Notes: a model not told the origin generated them from the letters alone. DNA of 64,000 nucleotides from Cymbidium sinense (GCA_021442155.1 CM038216.1:161495983-161559982); one strand, 5' to 3'; positions 1 through 12,100 are shown, counted from the first letter of the stretch. Translations and numbers: made by a program.

Positions 1-1180
1 TCATATGAGTTAATGTGATTTCAAAAGTGCCTATCAGATTCCAAATGATTGGTGATGACTAAGTAGTAATCAGCATCATCGATTGGACTCACTATACTGA
101 ATCCCAGTCCTAGTCTTGATTGAGAGCTTTTGCATTTGTTCTTCCATATTCTTTTGAAATAGACTGACCTGTGCTTTGACCAAGTATGTAGGATTAACCC
201 TTTCTTTGCTAAATTATGAACACAAGGCGAATACCAATCAAAAGGTAATTATCTTAGATCTTTATATGAATCATTCTCAAGTTCTACATCAACTTCTTGA
301 CTTGAGAATGATGCTCCCAGAAAGAAACTCTGAGTCTTTACATATATGGATGATTTAGGGGCTTCCTTAATTACCAAACCCTCAACTTTTTGTGAGGAAA
401 GTGGGATTAGAGCTAAAGTTCCCAACTGATGCCTAACTATTTCACATATAGACTTGGATACACTTATGCTTTGCTTTGGAGCCCGATCTTCATCGCTATC
501 TAGTTCAAGTGCACCTCCAAGGGAATCTGCTTTTGAGAAGAGCTGGCTAGCGTGCTAACTATATAAAACTCATCTTTTGAACTAGATTCTAAGTCTATAT
601 GGATAACAGGAGCACTCCTGGTGGCTAGGACATATCTCTTATTGGGTGGCCAATAAGAAAATTTTCCACCCCTATGATTGCCTCATTGGCCTCTTCCTCA
701 CTGTGGAGGTTGGTCATCCCCCATATGTTTGAATGGAGTGATGACTGTGGGTGGAATCTAATGTCAAGCTCCACTTCCTCCTCCAAGTCTATTTCTCGCT
801 CCCTTTTATTTTCTTCTTTCTTTTTCTTTTTCTTTTCTTTTCTTTTCTTTTATTTTTGAACTTTGGCTAAGTTCGTGAGAATAAACTTGTTGGTTTTGAG
901 AGAGGTAGTAAGCATCCTATATCTTGACCTCATGACTAATGGCTTGAGATCTCCTTTGACATAGTAAAGATCCCACCTCTCATAAACTTCATATATGTAG
1001 GGAGGATGAAAATGTATTATTTTCATTTATCCACAGCCTCCCAAGCAAAGCGTTGAAAGATGTATCCAAGTCTTTAATATGAAACTTGGCTTTAGTCTTC
1101 CAATATATCCAAGGGCAACACTATAGAGCATAAGTCCCTCTCTCCTTGTTCAATGAATCCTCTCAATATTATCTTTCTTT
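1..1180 (-). pseudogene. E1 pol: linker between protease and reverse transcriptase (decayed)
   Basis: On the minus strand this aligns with E2 at 21407-22075 continuing into 48087-48605, and with E3 at 35601-36650. It gives the uninterrupted form of the site where E3 inserted into E2: around 548-566 the minus strand reads agttagcacgctagccagc, containing the cacgc target. A polypyrimidine block (about 781-856) would encode the Glu/Lys-rich stretch shared by all three elements. The left edge lies just upstream of where RT should start. In Ogre elements an intron is known in this part of pol; I cannot see splice sites well enough to claim one. Confidence 0.7.
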
Positions 1181-1540
1181 TTAGAGTTTGGAGATATCAA
1201 TCCTCAAGTAGGCAAGGGTTCTTAGACTCATGATATTGACTGATACACCTAGTTCGACCAGAACTCTGGATAGCCTGTATCTGCCAACATTCACTATAAT
1301 GTAAAGAGGGCAGTTGTGATTGGTCATCCTTAAAAGTAAGTCTTCATCACTAAATGTAACTCCTAAGATGTCCTTTGAGTGGTGTGCCTCCTCTTTAGTA
1401 GTGGTTAGCTGAGCTAAGCATATTTCTATATCAAGTAAGGTCTTGATTAGAGATTCCCTCATCTCTTTGGATAAGACAAGGGCATCATACATGCTTAACT
1501 TAACTGACAACTTTCTAAGATGAGCTAAGACATTGTAATC
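1181..1540 (-). pseudogene. E1 aspartic protease (retropepsin) domain, active site altered
   Basis: A 109-residue open stretch (minus strand, 1510-1181) holds the retropepsin N-terminal half. It has the conserved lead-in HNCPLY and VGRYRLSRVLV, then the active-site loop. Where the family has D-x-G-A-S (DPGAS in E3, DLSAS in E2), E1 has E-L-G-V-S, so the catalytic Asp is Glu at residue 86. The following SVNIMSLRTL and YLRIDISKL are typical of plant Ty3/gypsy gag-pol. The retroviral-type enzyme acts as a dimer to process the gag-pol polyprotein. This copy would be inactive. Confidence 0.85.
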
Positions 1541-1636
1541 AACTCAGGGCTGGTCCTCCACAAGCATATCCATAGGTGGAGCATCTTTTGGAGAGGCTTT
1601 CTGCATACTAGAACCAATTACTCGCTTACCCTTATC

Positions 1637-2045
1637 TTGGGTGCTACCCTAAGTGGTAGAACTTTGCCACTGCGTAGGTTGACTTCAATGACTTCATGTG
1701 ACAGGTTGGTGAAAGTTTTACCTACTCATCGGGCATACCTACAGTTTCTCCTATGGGATCCACAGAGTCGATTGACTCCAAGTCAACCTCAATGGGTGAA
1801 CCCGATTGATTCAGAAAAGCAAAGTTTGATTATGAATCAAATGAGAAAGGATCAAAATTATTAGAGCTATTATTATTATTTAGACTTGGAGAGTTTTCTT
1901 TGAGAATATACTTAATAAGATCTTCAGACGTGGCACAGATGTAAATAAAATCAGTTTTCTTCATTAATTTCTTTGATTTAGATAGAGGTACATGATAGAA
2001 ATCAAATAAAATAAGCGGAGTGAGGGGTTTAGTGCCCTCGTCCAT
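1637..2045 (-). pseudogene. E1 gag-protease linker, copy A
   Basis: The minus strand encodes LTPLILFDFYHVPLSKSKK and an Asn-rich stretch (near 1864-1885), followed after frame breaks by an acidic segment. E2 has the same order (20500-20930). I recognise no enzymatic motif. It is a low-complexity spacer of the polyprotein. Confidence 0.65.
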
Positions 2046-2322
2046 AGATACAATGCTCCTGCTGGTAGAAGAAGAGGTGGATGAAGTGGTAGTAACTGCA
2101 ACGGTGGAAGGAATGCTGAACTTGGATGGTGGTTGCTCTACTGGACTATCCCGAGAAAGTATGGACTGCTGCTACTATTGCTGGCTCCCACCTTCTCCGA
2201 GTTATCCTTTGCATCTTACAAACCCTCCTTGGTGTTGGATGTTTGAGCTGCCTCAGGCACCTACAAGGAAAGTTTTTTGATCTTAGAGATGATCTTTTTA
2301 GAGGTTTGGGATAAAAAATATC

Positions 2323-2535
2323 CTAACCTTCTTTTATCTTAAGACGATCACAAGTATCCTCGAGGATTACTCTAACAAAACTAGATTGTTGTTCTAACAA
2401 GTATTTCTTAGGGATAATTATGGCACCTGACTTGTAACTACGCTCAATCCAATCCTTGGAAGTGATGCATGTCTCTAACACATGGCCTAACATATGGTGG
2501 TAGGGGAAAGAGTTAGGATCATCGCTATTGCCCAC
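2323..2535 (-). pseudogene. E1 zinc-knuckle, copy A
   Basis: A 70-residue open stretch reads NSFPYHHMLGHVLETC followed by DWIERSYKSGAIIIPKKYLLEQ and SSFVRVILEDTCD. It corresponds to the C-x2-H-x4-H-x4-C knuckle seen in E2 and E3 (CPYH....GHVLEDC); here the first Cys is Phe. In plant Ty3/gypsy elements this knuckle lies between gag and protease and is expected to bind RNA. Copy A lies next to the protease. Confidence 0.75.
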
Positions 2536-2606
2536 TTCCTCTAGCCTCTTAGATTATGATAGCTGGAAATTAGGTTTTTTTAAGAGATTTTTAAAGATCT
2601 TTCTGA

Positions 2607-3119
2607 CTACCTCCCTCTTGAATGAATAAGCAAGCATATCCATGGGTAGAGCATCCTATGGAGGGGCTTCTTTTTTGTTGGTATTAATGAATTATTTCCC
2701 CTTATCTTGAGGTGCTGCTCTAGGAGGTAGAACCTTGCCACTACGGAGGTAACTTCGGTGATCTCTTGTGGCAAGCTAATGGAAGATTCTACCTCCTCAT
2801 CAGGCTCACCAACAGCTTCTCCTATAGGACCCTCAGAATCAGATGATTCTAAGTCTATCTCAAAAAGTGAACCCGTAGTATTCAGAAATGGAAAGTCCAT
2901 TTCAGAATCAGAAAAAGGATGAACAGAGTTGTTATAATTATTATTTTGACTTGGAGATTTTTTTGTAAGTAGAGAATTAGACAACCCATCAGAAGTGACA
3001 CAGATGTAATTCAAACTAGCTTTATTCCTTGATTTCTTGGATTTAGAAGGAGGTAAATAGTAGAAATCTAGTAAAGAAAGTGAGGGTGTGAGATTTGATG
3101 CCCTCATCCGCTGATACAA
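2607..3119 (-). pseudogene. E1 gag-protease linker, copy B
   Basis: A 170-residue open stretch holds LTPSLSLLDFYYLPP, a basic SKSKKSRNK, an Asn-rich NNNYNNS, the acidic IDLESSDSEGPIGEAVGEPDEE, and a threonine-rich TEVTS end. The same segments occur in E2 (IDLESTDSKGPIGETVG equivalent, 20755-20815) and, shortened, in E3. It is likely a polyprotein spacer with no enzyme motif. Confidence 0.75.
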
Positions 3120-3706
3120 GATGTCTACTAGAAGAAGAGCAAGCTGAAGAAGTGCGGCTGAGGTAGTAGCTGTAATGGTGGATTGGAGGCTGGGCTCGGT
3201 CGGTGGTTGCGCTCCTTGGCTATTCCGGGAAAGTGTGGAATGTTGCTGCTGCTACTGAGCTCACACTTTCTCTAAGTTATCTTTCGCAACTTGCAAACCT
3301 TCCTTGATATTGGAGGCTCAAACTGCCTCAACCACCTGCAAGGAAAGTTTCTTGATTTTTGAAATAATCATTTTAGGGGTCTAGGATAGAGAAATATCCC
3401 AACCTTCTTTGGTTTTAAGAGGACCGTAGGTAGGACCAAGGATTACCCTAACAGAATTGGATGGTTGTTCCACTAGATACTCCTTTGAGATAACAATGAT
3501 GCCTGTCTTGTAACTATGCTCAAGCTAGTCCTTGAATATAAAGCAATCCTCCAAAACATGGCCTAGCATGCCGTGGTAGGGGAAAAACTTAGGATCATTG
3601 CTCTTGCTCACTTTCTCTAGCTTTCTAGGCTCAGGTAGCTAAAAATCAGGCTTCTTTAAGAGGTTCATAAGAATTTTATTGATTACCTCCCTCTTAAATG
3701 AATAAG
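2630..3706 (-). repeat. Tandem unit B: first copy of the zinc-knuckle and linker, of a different subfamily
   Basis: This is the partner of 1558-2629, on the gag side. Its linker reads DFYYLPPSKSKKSRNKASLNYICVTSDGLSN, much closer to E3 (about 34815-34915: SKKFKNKASLNYIC, DGLSN) than to unit A or E2. The two units therefore look like two subfamilies joined, rather than one recent duplication. At the join, the unit B end (plus strand agcaagcatatccatgg) meets the unit A start (ctcttgaatgaata) around 2629-2632. Confidence 0.78.
3420..3640 (-). pseudogene. E1 zinc-knuckle, copy B
   Basis: Minus-strand translation, with frame breaks, gives FPYHGMLGHVLEDC then a basic KTGIIVISKEYL stretch and VRVILG. 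The C-x2-H-x4-H-x4-C pattern lacks the first Cys. The sequence is near E3's CPYHHMLGHVLEDC. It is the knuckle next to gag in the duplicated arrangement. Confidence 0.65.
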
Positions 3707-4600
3707 GTTTGTTTAGTTTATCCAAAAGAGTAGGTCAATATTTGCTACCTGGCAGTGGGTATGTGTACCACTACTATGAGTATGGCTGAGGAGGAGGCGG
3801 AGAAGGCCATGGAGGCTATTGTGGAGGCCGATAGGATGGCTTAGGCAGTGGTAAAGGAGGTGAAAGTGATGGCTATGGAGTTCGAGGTCTCTTGTGCTAA
3901 TCTTTGGCTGGTTATTTCCCCTTGTCCAATACTGCTACTGCCACTGGCTTTTTCTCATAAGCTTTCTATGGCTTTGGCTTTATTGACTAATCATGAAAAG
4001 GCAACTGTTTGGCCTCTCCTTGTAGACTAGCTACCTTGTTGATTAGCTTCTCAAATGTCTTGATGGTAAAACCTTTGAGCATGAAGGCGATCGGGCCATA
4101 ATATTCTTTAGTTGAATTTTAATGGCATGATGTTCAGATAGCTGTGGTTCACATTTCATACCCAAATTGTGCCATCTGAGAATATAATCAACTAGTGACT
4201 CATGGGGTGTTATTTTGCTACAACGAGATCGCCCATAATTACCCTTTGTTGAGCTCTAGCAAACATCTTAATGAAGAGTTGCTCCAACTCAGTAAAGTCT
4301 TCTTATTATTGGGAGTTTAGTGACAATCATCAAATGCACTAAAGCTGACAAAAGATGGAATAGTAATGCATCGTTGTCGCAAGCATTGCAATAGTTAACC
4401 TTGAAGTGCGCTACATACTGATGTGGGTTCTCATTGCCATCAAAGATCTTGAAAAAATGTGGTACAAAACCCTTAGGATATTGGATGACATCAAATTCCT
4501 CTGGGTAGGGTCTACCTTTTGGAATTGATGATCCTTCTCGGGCTTGCACCAACACTTCTCTCACTTGCTACGGAGGCACTATCCACTACCTCCCTATACA
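3707..4600 (-). pseudogene. E1 gag core (retrotransposon gag domain)
   Basis: The clear part is 4564-4289: SSIPKGRPYPEEFDVIQYPKGFVPHFFKIFDGNENPHQYVAHF. This is the signature of plant Ty3/gypsy gag: substrate-like KGRPYP, then F..FDG..NP..Y..HF. After a frame break it continues with the YILRWHNL-type segment (about 4175) and a proline/histidine-rich tail towards 3740. Gag forms the virus-like particle in the cytoplasm. Stops near 4280 and beyond show that it is not functional. Confidence 0.8.
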
Positions 4601-6480
4601 AGCTAGTGATGCTTTCCTCTACTCAAGGTGAAGTCTTGGGTTGATCGAAAACATGCAATAACTCAGGCTAACTGGTCTATACAATAGTAGGATGCACTGT
4701 TGGGGATTGATTTTGAAGTGCAAAAATTGCTACTAGAAAATCATCAAGCCTCTTTCCCATTTTATCAATTTTTTCATCTTTTTATTTTAGTTGTTGAAGG
4801 AGGTGTTGGGTCGAATAGGCTATATCATCCTGTTAGGCCACAACACCTTCCAAACTCTTCTGATCCCAAAATAGGGAACCCTGGTGTCTACCATATGCAC
4901 CTCAGCTGAATCTTTCAAAAAATCATCTTCATTAGGATCAAAGCTAACATTTTCTTCCTCTATGTCAGACCTGTCGTACCCTAAAATTTCCTTCTTCTCA
5001 ACTAGATACTGTGCTACAATATCATCTAAGGATCAATCTAATTAAGCAGGTACGAAAGCTCATGGTTGACCGATGGTGGGGTCATGTTCATGGATAGAAA
5101 TACATCTAACCTCCTCCACTACCAGAGCACTGATTTTGTGAGGGCTATGCTCACTAGAAGATGTATGCTCGCGGCTATCATCTACCATGGGAGGAGTACT
5201 ACTCCTGGGAAGATCTATTGATATGAGGGCAACTGAACTGTCTCCTTCTCCCTTAGCTGCTGCTATCTCCATGATATGCTGTGGTGGTGGTGGTGATGGC
5301 ACGACTACTATGCTTCGAGGTCACCACTCCCTCTTCACTGCAACTAAAGTGGGAGGTCGACTAAGGGAGCTTGGCCTCGCCTCAGTCGGTGATGTAGATG
5401 AAATGGGATCCCTTAGCCATAGCTGGATCACCAATGAGGCTCTCTTTTCCCCTAATGTTGCCTTCATGGCCTTTGATGGAATTGAGGAAGATGGAACTTG
5501 CACTGGAGATGGTGGACGTGGAGTGGAGCGGTGTTGTGGAGACAACACTGACTCTCTCTATGCGGGTGCTCTCTCCTGTGGTAGTACCCGGTCAACAAAA
5601 TACTATCGGTGTGGCGGGTAGTAGTGTCGTCGAGGAAATCCATGAGTGCAGAGGCATCTGACTATCTAGCATACCTTCACCTCTCTCTACTGGTCACATG
5701 TACTGATACACGGGCCTCTCTAGCCCTCTCTTGCATGATCTGTCTACCCACACTATGAGGAATGATGGATCATAAATAAAATTGGGGCACGACCATCCAA
5801 CCCCTCAACTTGGCTCAAAGCAGCAGGCATAGACCTCCTCCTATCCTTGGTAGGAGCCTCATACTGAACTGCAGGTGGAGGTGACATTGGGATCCTCCTA
5901 ACATCTTCCTCTCCATCAGATTTAGAGAGGGGGTGGAACTTGTTCTGTGTGATCAGAGGAGAGACTATCATGGGTAACTCCTCTACTAAAACATGAGAAA
6001 CTGCCTCCAACTCTTTGGCTATATGCACATGATGTCACTTAATCATGCGATTCATGTTACAATCTGGAGTTCGGTGGGATAGTATGACTGGACCCACCTG
6101 TAGGTGGGGAGACTATCCTAAGATAGGGAGCCTTCCCTTGGAAGAAGCCAATGAGTGGTGCTAGCCCATCGTAAAATGGGAACCACCAACGACCTAATCG
6201 CACTACAACTATGAGGGAATTGCCAGCCTTCCTCTTTAGTGAGGGAAACTCGATGGAAATCTCAACACGATGGATGACTTCTACCCAATCACCACACTCC
6301 TACTGATGGTTATGAGGGCTACCCCCTCACAAGTGATTTTGGCCCCCTCGAAACTTTGGCCAAAGTGAATGAGATTGGCAAAGTCAATCTATGGGAGGCT
6401 GGCTCAATCCAAGACCAAATTTATCCCAAAAGGAAAAGTAAACACGTACTTCTAAGCCTCCATGTGAACTGAACTGAAGT
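4601..6480 (-). pseudogene. E1 gag N-terminal region (Pro/Ser-rich, decayed)
   Basis: This is minus-strand coding remnant between the leader array and the gag core. Open stretches at 6028-5753, 5548-5321 and 5302-5060 are rich in Pro, Ser and Arg (for example STPRPPSPVQVPSSS, MPSPPPPQHIMEIA). The matching regions are 17080-19020 in E2 and 31700-33400 in E3. I recognise no domain. It could be gag N-terminus or the remains of the extra first reading frame that Ogre elements carry; I cannot separate these. Base composition here is much less AT-rich than in the leader. Confidence 0.55.
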
Positions 6481-6519
6481 GAGTGTAAACTAACTAAAAC
6501 TGAGTTAAAATTTTGCAAT

Positions 6520-8640
6520 TTGAAAGTAAACTCAAATCCAATTTCTAGTTTGTTGACTTTTTGTATTTTGATTTAGAATTTGATCCCGCACTCAATAACT
6601 TGAAAGTGTTAAGTGGGGCTCAAATGAATTTAGGAGAGAGATTTTGAATTTAGAATTGGGGAATAGATTTTGAATTTAGAATCCATTTTCAACAAATTTG
6701 TGTATGTTAAAAATGGGTTCAAATATTTTGAAGAAATTTATGCTTCCGTTGGTTCATATTTGAATTTGATTTTCATGTTTGGGGACCCTTCATTTAACAA
6801 ATTTGAGTCTGTTAAAATAAATTTTCAGATTTTGTTTCATTTAGCAAATTTGGTTATGCTCAATGAGTTGTTTGAAAATAATTTTCTTCTTCTTTTTGTT
6901 TGCTCATGATGTGAATCATGTGTAAATTTGGAAATGGAACTTTTACTTAGCAAATTTGTGTATGCTAAGTAAAGTCAAAATGTTTTTGTTTTGTTTTGAT
7001 TTTTTTTGAAAGGAGGATCTTTACTTAGCAAATTTGGTATGTTAAAATAAAGTCCAAATGTGTTTTGTTTTCATGTTTTTTGAAAAGAGGATATTTACTT
7101 AGTAAATTTGGGTATACTAAATAAAGTCCAAATGGTGTTTGATTTTTTATGTTTTTTGAAAAGATGATCTTTACTTAGAAAATTTGGGTATGCTAAATGA
7201 AGGATCCAAATATCTTTTGATTTTTGTATTTTTTTGAAAGGAGGGTCTTCACCTAAAAAATTTGGGTATGCCAAATGAAGGACCCAAATGTGTTTAATTT
7301 TTATGATTTTTGAAAAAAGGATCTTCACTTGGCAAATTTGAGTATGCTAAATGAAGGATCCAAATGTGTTTTGATTTTTATGTTTTTGGAAAGAGGATCT
7401 TCACTTAACAAATTTGGATATGCTAAATGAAGGATCCAAATGTGTTTAATTTTTATGATTTTTGAAAAGAGGATCTTCACTTAGAAAATTTGGGTATGCT
7501 AAATGAAGGATCCAAATGTGTTTTAATTTTGTGATTTGATTTTGAAAGAGATCTTCACTTAGCAAATTTGGGTATGCTAAATGAATAATCTAAATGTGTT
7601 TGGTTTTCATGCTTTTGAAAAGAGGGTCTTTACTTAGCAAATTTGTGTATGCTAAATAAAGAATTCAAATGTATTTTAATTTTTTTTTAAAGAGAGGGTC
7701 TTCACTTAGCAAATTTGGGTATGCTAAATAAAGGATCCAAATGTGCTCAAATTTTTTATTTTTGAAAAAGAGGATCTTTACTTAGCAAATTTGAGTATGC
7801 TGAATAAAGGATCCAAGTGTATTTTGATTTTGATTTTTTTTTTTTTTTGAAAAGAGGGTCATTACTTAGCAAATTTGGGTATTCTAAATAAAGAATCCAA
7901 ATGTGTTTGATTTTGATTTTTGAAAAAGAGGATCTTCACTTAGCAAATTTAGCTATGCTACATGAAGGATCCAAATGTGTTCGAATTTTTTATTTTTGAA
8001 AAGTGGGAACTTTACTTAGCACATTAGGGTATGTTAAATAAAGTTCAAAAGTGTTTTGAATTTTGATTTTGAAAAGTGGGAACTTTACTTAGCAAAATGC
8101 TAAATAAAGTTCTAATGTGTTTTGAATTTTGATTTTGAAAACTGGGAACTTTACTTAGCAAATTTGGGTATGCTAAATAAAGTTCAAATGTGTGATTTTT
8201 AAAAGATGATGTTGATTTTATTTGAAAATGAAATCTTCATTCAATAAATTTGGGTATATTGAATGAAGATATTCATTTGTGGTTTTTGAAAAATGATTTT
8301 GATTTTATTTGGGAATGAAATCTACATTCAATAAATTTTGGTATATTGAATGAGGATGCTCATTTGTGATTTTTTTTTAAAATTGATTTTTTGATTTTGT
8401 TTGGAAAAATGAAATCTTCATTCAATAAATTAAATGAGGATGTTCATTTGTACTTTTTGAAAAGATGATTTTTGATTTTATTTGAAAATAAAATCTTCAT
8501 TCAATAAATTTGGGTATATTGAATGAAGAAGTTCATTTATGATTTTTGAAAAGATGATTTTATTTTATTTTATTTGAAAATGAAATCATCAATCAAAAAA
8601 ATTGAATGAGGATGTTCATTTGTACTTTTTGAAAGATGAT
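6520..8640 (-). repeat. E1 leader hairpin array, ~25 units of ~72-80 bp
   Basis: Each unit holds an imperfect palindrome. On the plus strand the form is CTTCACTTAGCA, loop AATTTGGGTA, TGCTAAATGAAG (for example 7553-7586); on the element sense strand the loop is TACCCAAATT. Between hairpins is T-rich spacer with the word tgaaaagagg. Units 8235-8268 and neighbours have changed stems: CTTCATTCAATA pairs perfectly with TATTGAATGAAG. Near 6690-6800 the stems use AACA/TGTT. The array lies between primer site and gag, so it would be in the 5' untranslated leader of the element RNA. Confidence 0.88.
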
Positions 8641-9095
8641 TGTAGCTTTAATTTTTGGAAAGATCCTACATGTAACAATTATGAAAATTGTTAGATATGG
8701 TTAAGTTATATAAAAAAAATTTATGCAAAGATTTTATTATGTGCATTTTGGAAAAGTTCTTTTGGAAAGTGATGTTTTTATATAAAGGATTTATTTTTTT
8801 TCTTTATTTTTTTGTTTGGAATAAACCTTTCCTTACCATAGAAATGGTAAGGAGGAAGTCTTTAGTTATTTCTTTTATTAAATTTTTATTTTGACCTATT
8901 GGGGGAACCCGATAGGGGTTTTAAGACCTACACAAAGTGAGGCCCTAAAACCTAAAGGATGTTGGCTAGCTTAGCTTAAGAATGAAATAAACTAAGTGCC
9001 AACGAAAAATAAGGATAGTCTCGGACTTTTATAAAATGCAAATCCACTATTGATACTTGAAGATAATGATCATTTACCAAAGATGGAGAGAGGAA
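8641..9095 (-). other. E1 leader between primer site and hairpin array
   Basis: This non-coding leader is shared with E3 29661-30130 and E2 15409-15780. Common landmarks are ccattgatacttgaagataatgat-like sequence after the primer site, gttggctagcttagcttaag, and a gggttttaagacc block (8911-8931). No reading frame is conserved between copies. Confidence 0.7.
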
Positions 9096-9115
9096 CCATC
9101 CCCAGCGGAGTGCCA
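9096..9115 (-). other. E1 primer binding site
   Basis: The minus strand reads TGGCACTCCGCTGGGGATGG, 8 bases inside the LTR end. From memory, Tat/Ogre-type elements have TGGCGACTCCGCTGGGGA at this place and are reported to prime from tRNA-Arg; I could not check the tRNA. It matches the recalled site except for a missing G after TGGC. Confidence 0.75.
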
Positions 9116-9123
9116 GAAAAATT

Positions 9124-12100
9124 TGTGGTGTAATTATTCTCATCTTCATCAATCTTTTTTGGAAAAATAAATGAAAACAAAAAAATTAATGCTTGTTGGG
9201 ACACCACGTAGATCCGCAGATATTTTTATTAAGGTGATCGGGTACAACGTTGAGGAATGATGTTCTATCTCAAGAGACAAAAGTCACCTACAATGGACCT
9301 AATCACCTAATAAGGACTCCTAAGGATAATGGGTCTTCGAATGTATGAGAGATTCTTCCCCTACTTTACATGGAAAAGTAAAGTAGGGTTTATTTTAAAT
9401 TGGGTTTGTTAAGTTCCCTATGGAGGCAAGCCCCATAGTTAATTACATGTTAAGGAATGAATTCCTTAAGAATACTCTCGATTAAGGTAAATGATCATTG
9501 TCTCTAAAGATTTTGAAGGTACAACTATCAATAAATTGGTTTATTTTTGGAAGATCAAATGATATTGATCAAGAGGAAAGAGTTAATATCGAAATCAAAA
9601 GGATATATGTAGGAGATGCTTATGATACTAGGAAGCCTAGTAAGCATCCCAAACTATCCTACAGTTGGGCTTTATATTTTTTAAATTAAGGTGAATTATT
9701 TGTTTGAGTTAAATTTTTATTAGAAATATAAGGCTTATAATTCCATAATACAAGATCATGAAAATGCCTAAGAGGTGAGGATTTATGCTTGTAGCCCACA
9801 AAGGAAAACAACAACCTCAGATACTAAATTTAGGGAGCTTTGGTGAGAGCCAAGGCATGACCTAAATCTAAAATGAAAATTGGTATATGGTTTACTTCCA
9901 TAAGAGAGGATATACCACTGACTATTTAGACTTACAACTGCTTGAGGGTGACTGACAACTAACTCCTCCTATGATTTTAAATACATGTAGGCAAGTCTTA
10001 TACTTTTGCAAGATAGCTAGGCTGTTATTTATTAGAAATGAGACTAAGTCCTTAAACACACTCCCTAAGAGACTACATCATGTAAGGCATGAATAATGAC
10101 CTAAATCTAATGCAAATTTTGTTTACTTTTTATTTTGATTTTTGGACAATTAATTTGACATAGGCTATGGGATTCATATGCCTAATGCATGAGAAATTGA
10201 TTATTGGCCAAAATTAGCAAGAAGGAGGTGTGTTTCCACCATGGCTCTCAAAGGTCAAGCCATGTTCTCTGGAAAAGGTGGAAGCCCTCCATTAGCAAGA
10301 GTGAAGCAAGATGATTTTTATACATGATGTGAAACATACAACATCCAACTAAGGGGTTGCTCATTCTTTTATCTCAATTTATGTCCTAGGCTTTAAGTGA
10401 GGTTATGAGTTGTTAATTTTTAATTTTGAGTTGATTAATTAGATAGAAAATTTATTTTTCATTAAGAGCCTAATCACATCCAGACCATTCATCAAATAAT
10501 GAAGAAACTAGGGAAAACATGCCATCTTAATGCACAAGCTAAACAAACATTAAACAATTTATAAAGCTAGCATAAAAGAATAAGAGGCCAATGTTGTCGG
10601 GCTCCACTACATAAACCCGAAAATGAAATGTGAGTAGTCGAGCTTTACTCTTATACAACCCGAATTACAAATGAATTAATTACAATAAAAATGAATTCAT
10701 GTTATGGGGGTCTCCATTCTTCATTCTTCTTCTTTCTTTCTTTCTTTCTTTTCTTCTTTCTTCTTCTTTTTTGGTTGGAATGTGGTTGCCAAGGCTTCAC
10801 ATGGTGCATAAGATATAGTCTTATGACCAATGTTCATCCTAATTCATTCCAAATCTTAATTATAAAATTACATGAAAATGGGAAAGTAAATCTAACTAAA
10901 ACCTACAAAATAGAGATTAGCTAAACATACCACACAACCCAAGCATGTATATGAATAAGTTGGACTTAGCACCCCACACATGGGTAACCAAGTCCACCTA
11001 TCCTATTTTGGATTATGCTTAGGGGTATAAGTAACCTGCACAGTAAAAGTATTTATATTTTTATTACAACACCCCTTAAGCAAAATCTCCTGTAGAAGAT
11101 AATGATTAGACTAAGATCATCCTATCATCCAATCTATGCACATACACCCTAACATCCATACAATAATATTACATCACAAAATAAAATTAGGCATCAAACC
11201 ATGCACCGCCCTAACATAGGACTAGAAATGGTGACTTAGCCTATTATGTGTGTCATTTAAGGCTTGTGTGGCATGTTGTAGCTAGGCTTTAAGGTTGAAG
11301 TTTTCTAAGTGTGAGAGGTTTCAACTTAGATAGTGGTTTTATTTAAGTGATTTATTTGATTTATTAATTTTTATTTGATGATTTAATTTGGTTTGAGTGA
11401 TTTCTAAGGTAGATTCATTAATGAATTTTATTTAATGAATGTTTTATTATGTGTTGTAATTAGTCCTAAGTTTAGATTTACTCTAAATAAACCTATTCAA
11501 ATAAGAAAGAAATTTTAGGATTAATTAAGGTGAATTACTATCACATAACACACAATCATTTATTTCTTTCCAACATGTCTATCGTACATATGAATGATTC
11601 CTAAGCATATCTATACATGCAAATGTAAACTTTAGCACACTTTGACGATGAATGCTAAGAGATATTGTTTAGAAAAATTTGGATATTTCATGAATGCATG
11701 TTTTTATTAAGTATATAAGAGGAACTCCTTTATCCATTAATCAAATGCACATTTACATATATGAAAGACATAAGTGAGTACGACACCATTATTTTCTACA
11801 CCAAAGGTATAAGGTACAAGACCTTCTTAGGGCTACTTAAAGCCTCATAACCATTTGGATGTCCAGACTAATATACTACTTTTCTTAAATACATGTGCAT
11901 GTAAAAAAAAAATTGAATGGAAGAAGAGTCATGTAAAAGATTTTTGTGTTTGATTTGGTTATGCAATTTTCATGTTCAAATGTGAATATTCTTCTTAACT
12001 GATAACATAGAAGTGGATAGGAATGGATTTAAGCAAGTGTTATATTCTTTTCAAATGAACTATACACTTTGCAAATCCTATTCAAATCTATGTTAAGAGG

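Larger units (their letters stand above)
1558..2629 (-). repeat. Tandem unit A: second copy of the gag C-terminal zinc-knuckle and linker
   Basis: This ~1.07-kb block is repeated head to tail with 2630-3706. Matching landmarks include the segment encoding SFKREV (near 2610 and 3695), the knuckle GHVLE, DFY(H/Y)xP-SKSKK, the Asn-rich stretch, and the end motif around the plus-strand words gcatatccat (1563 and 2633). Its protein is closest to E2: DFYHVPLSKSKK, ATSEDLIKYILKENSPSLN. E2 and E3 have only one such block each. Confidence 0.8.

Noticed and set aside
5187..5661. Plus-strand open frames of 144 and 87 codons
   Set aside because: E1 codes on the minus strand here. These are antisense shadows of the Pro/Ser-rich gag N-terminus.
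6520..8640. CRISPR-like array
   Set aside because: Units are regularly spaced, but both 'repeat' and 'spacer' are diverged copies of one unit, there are no cas genes, and the setting is a plant retrotransposon leader.
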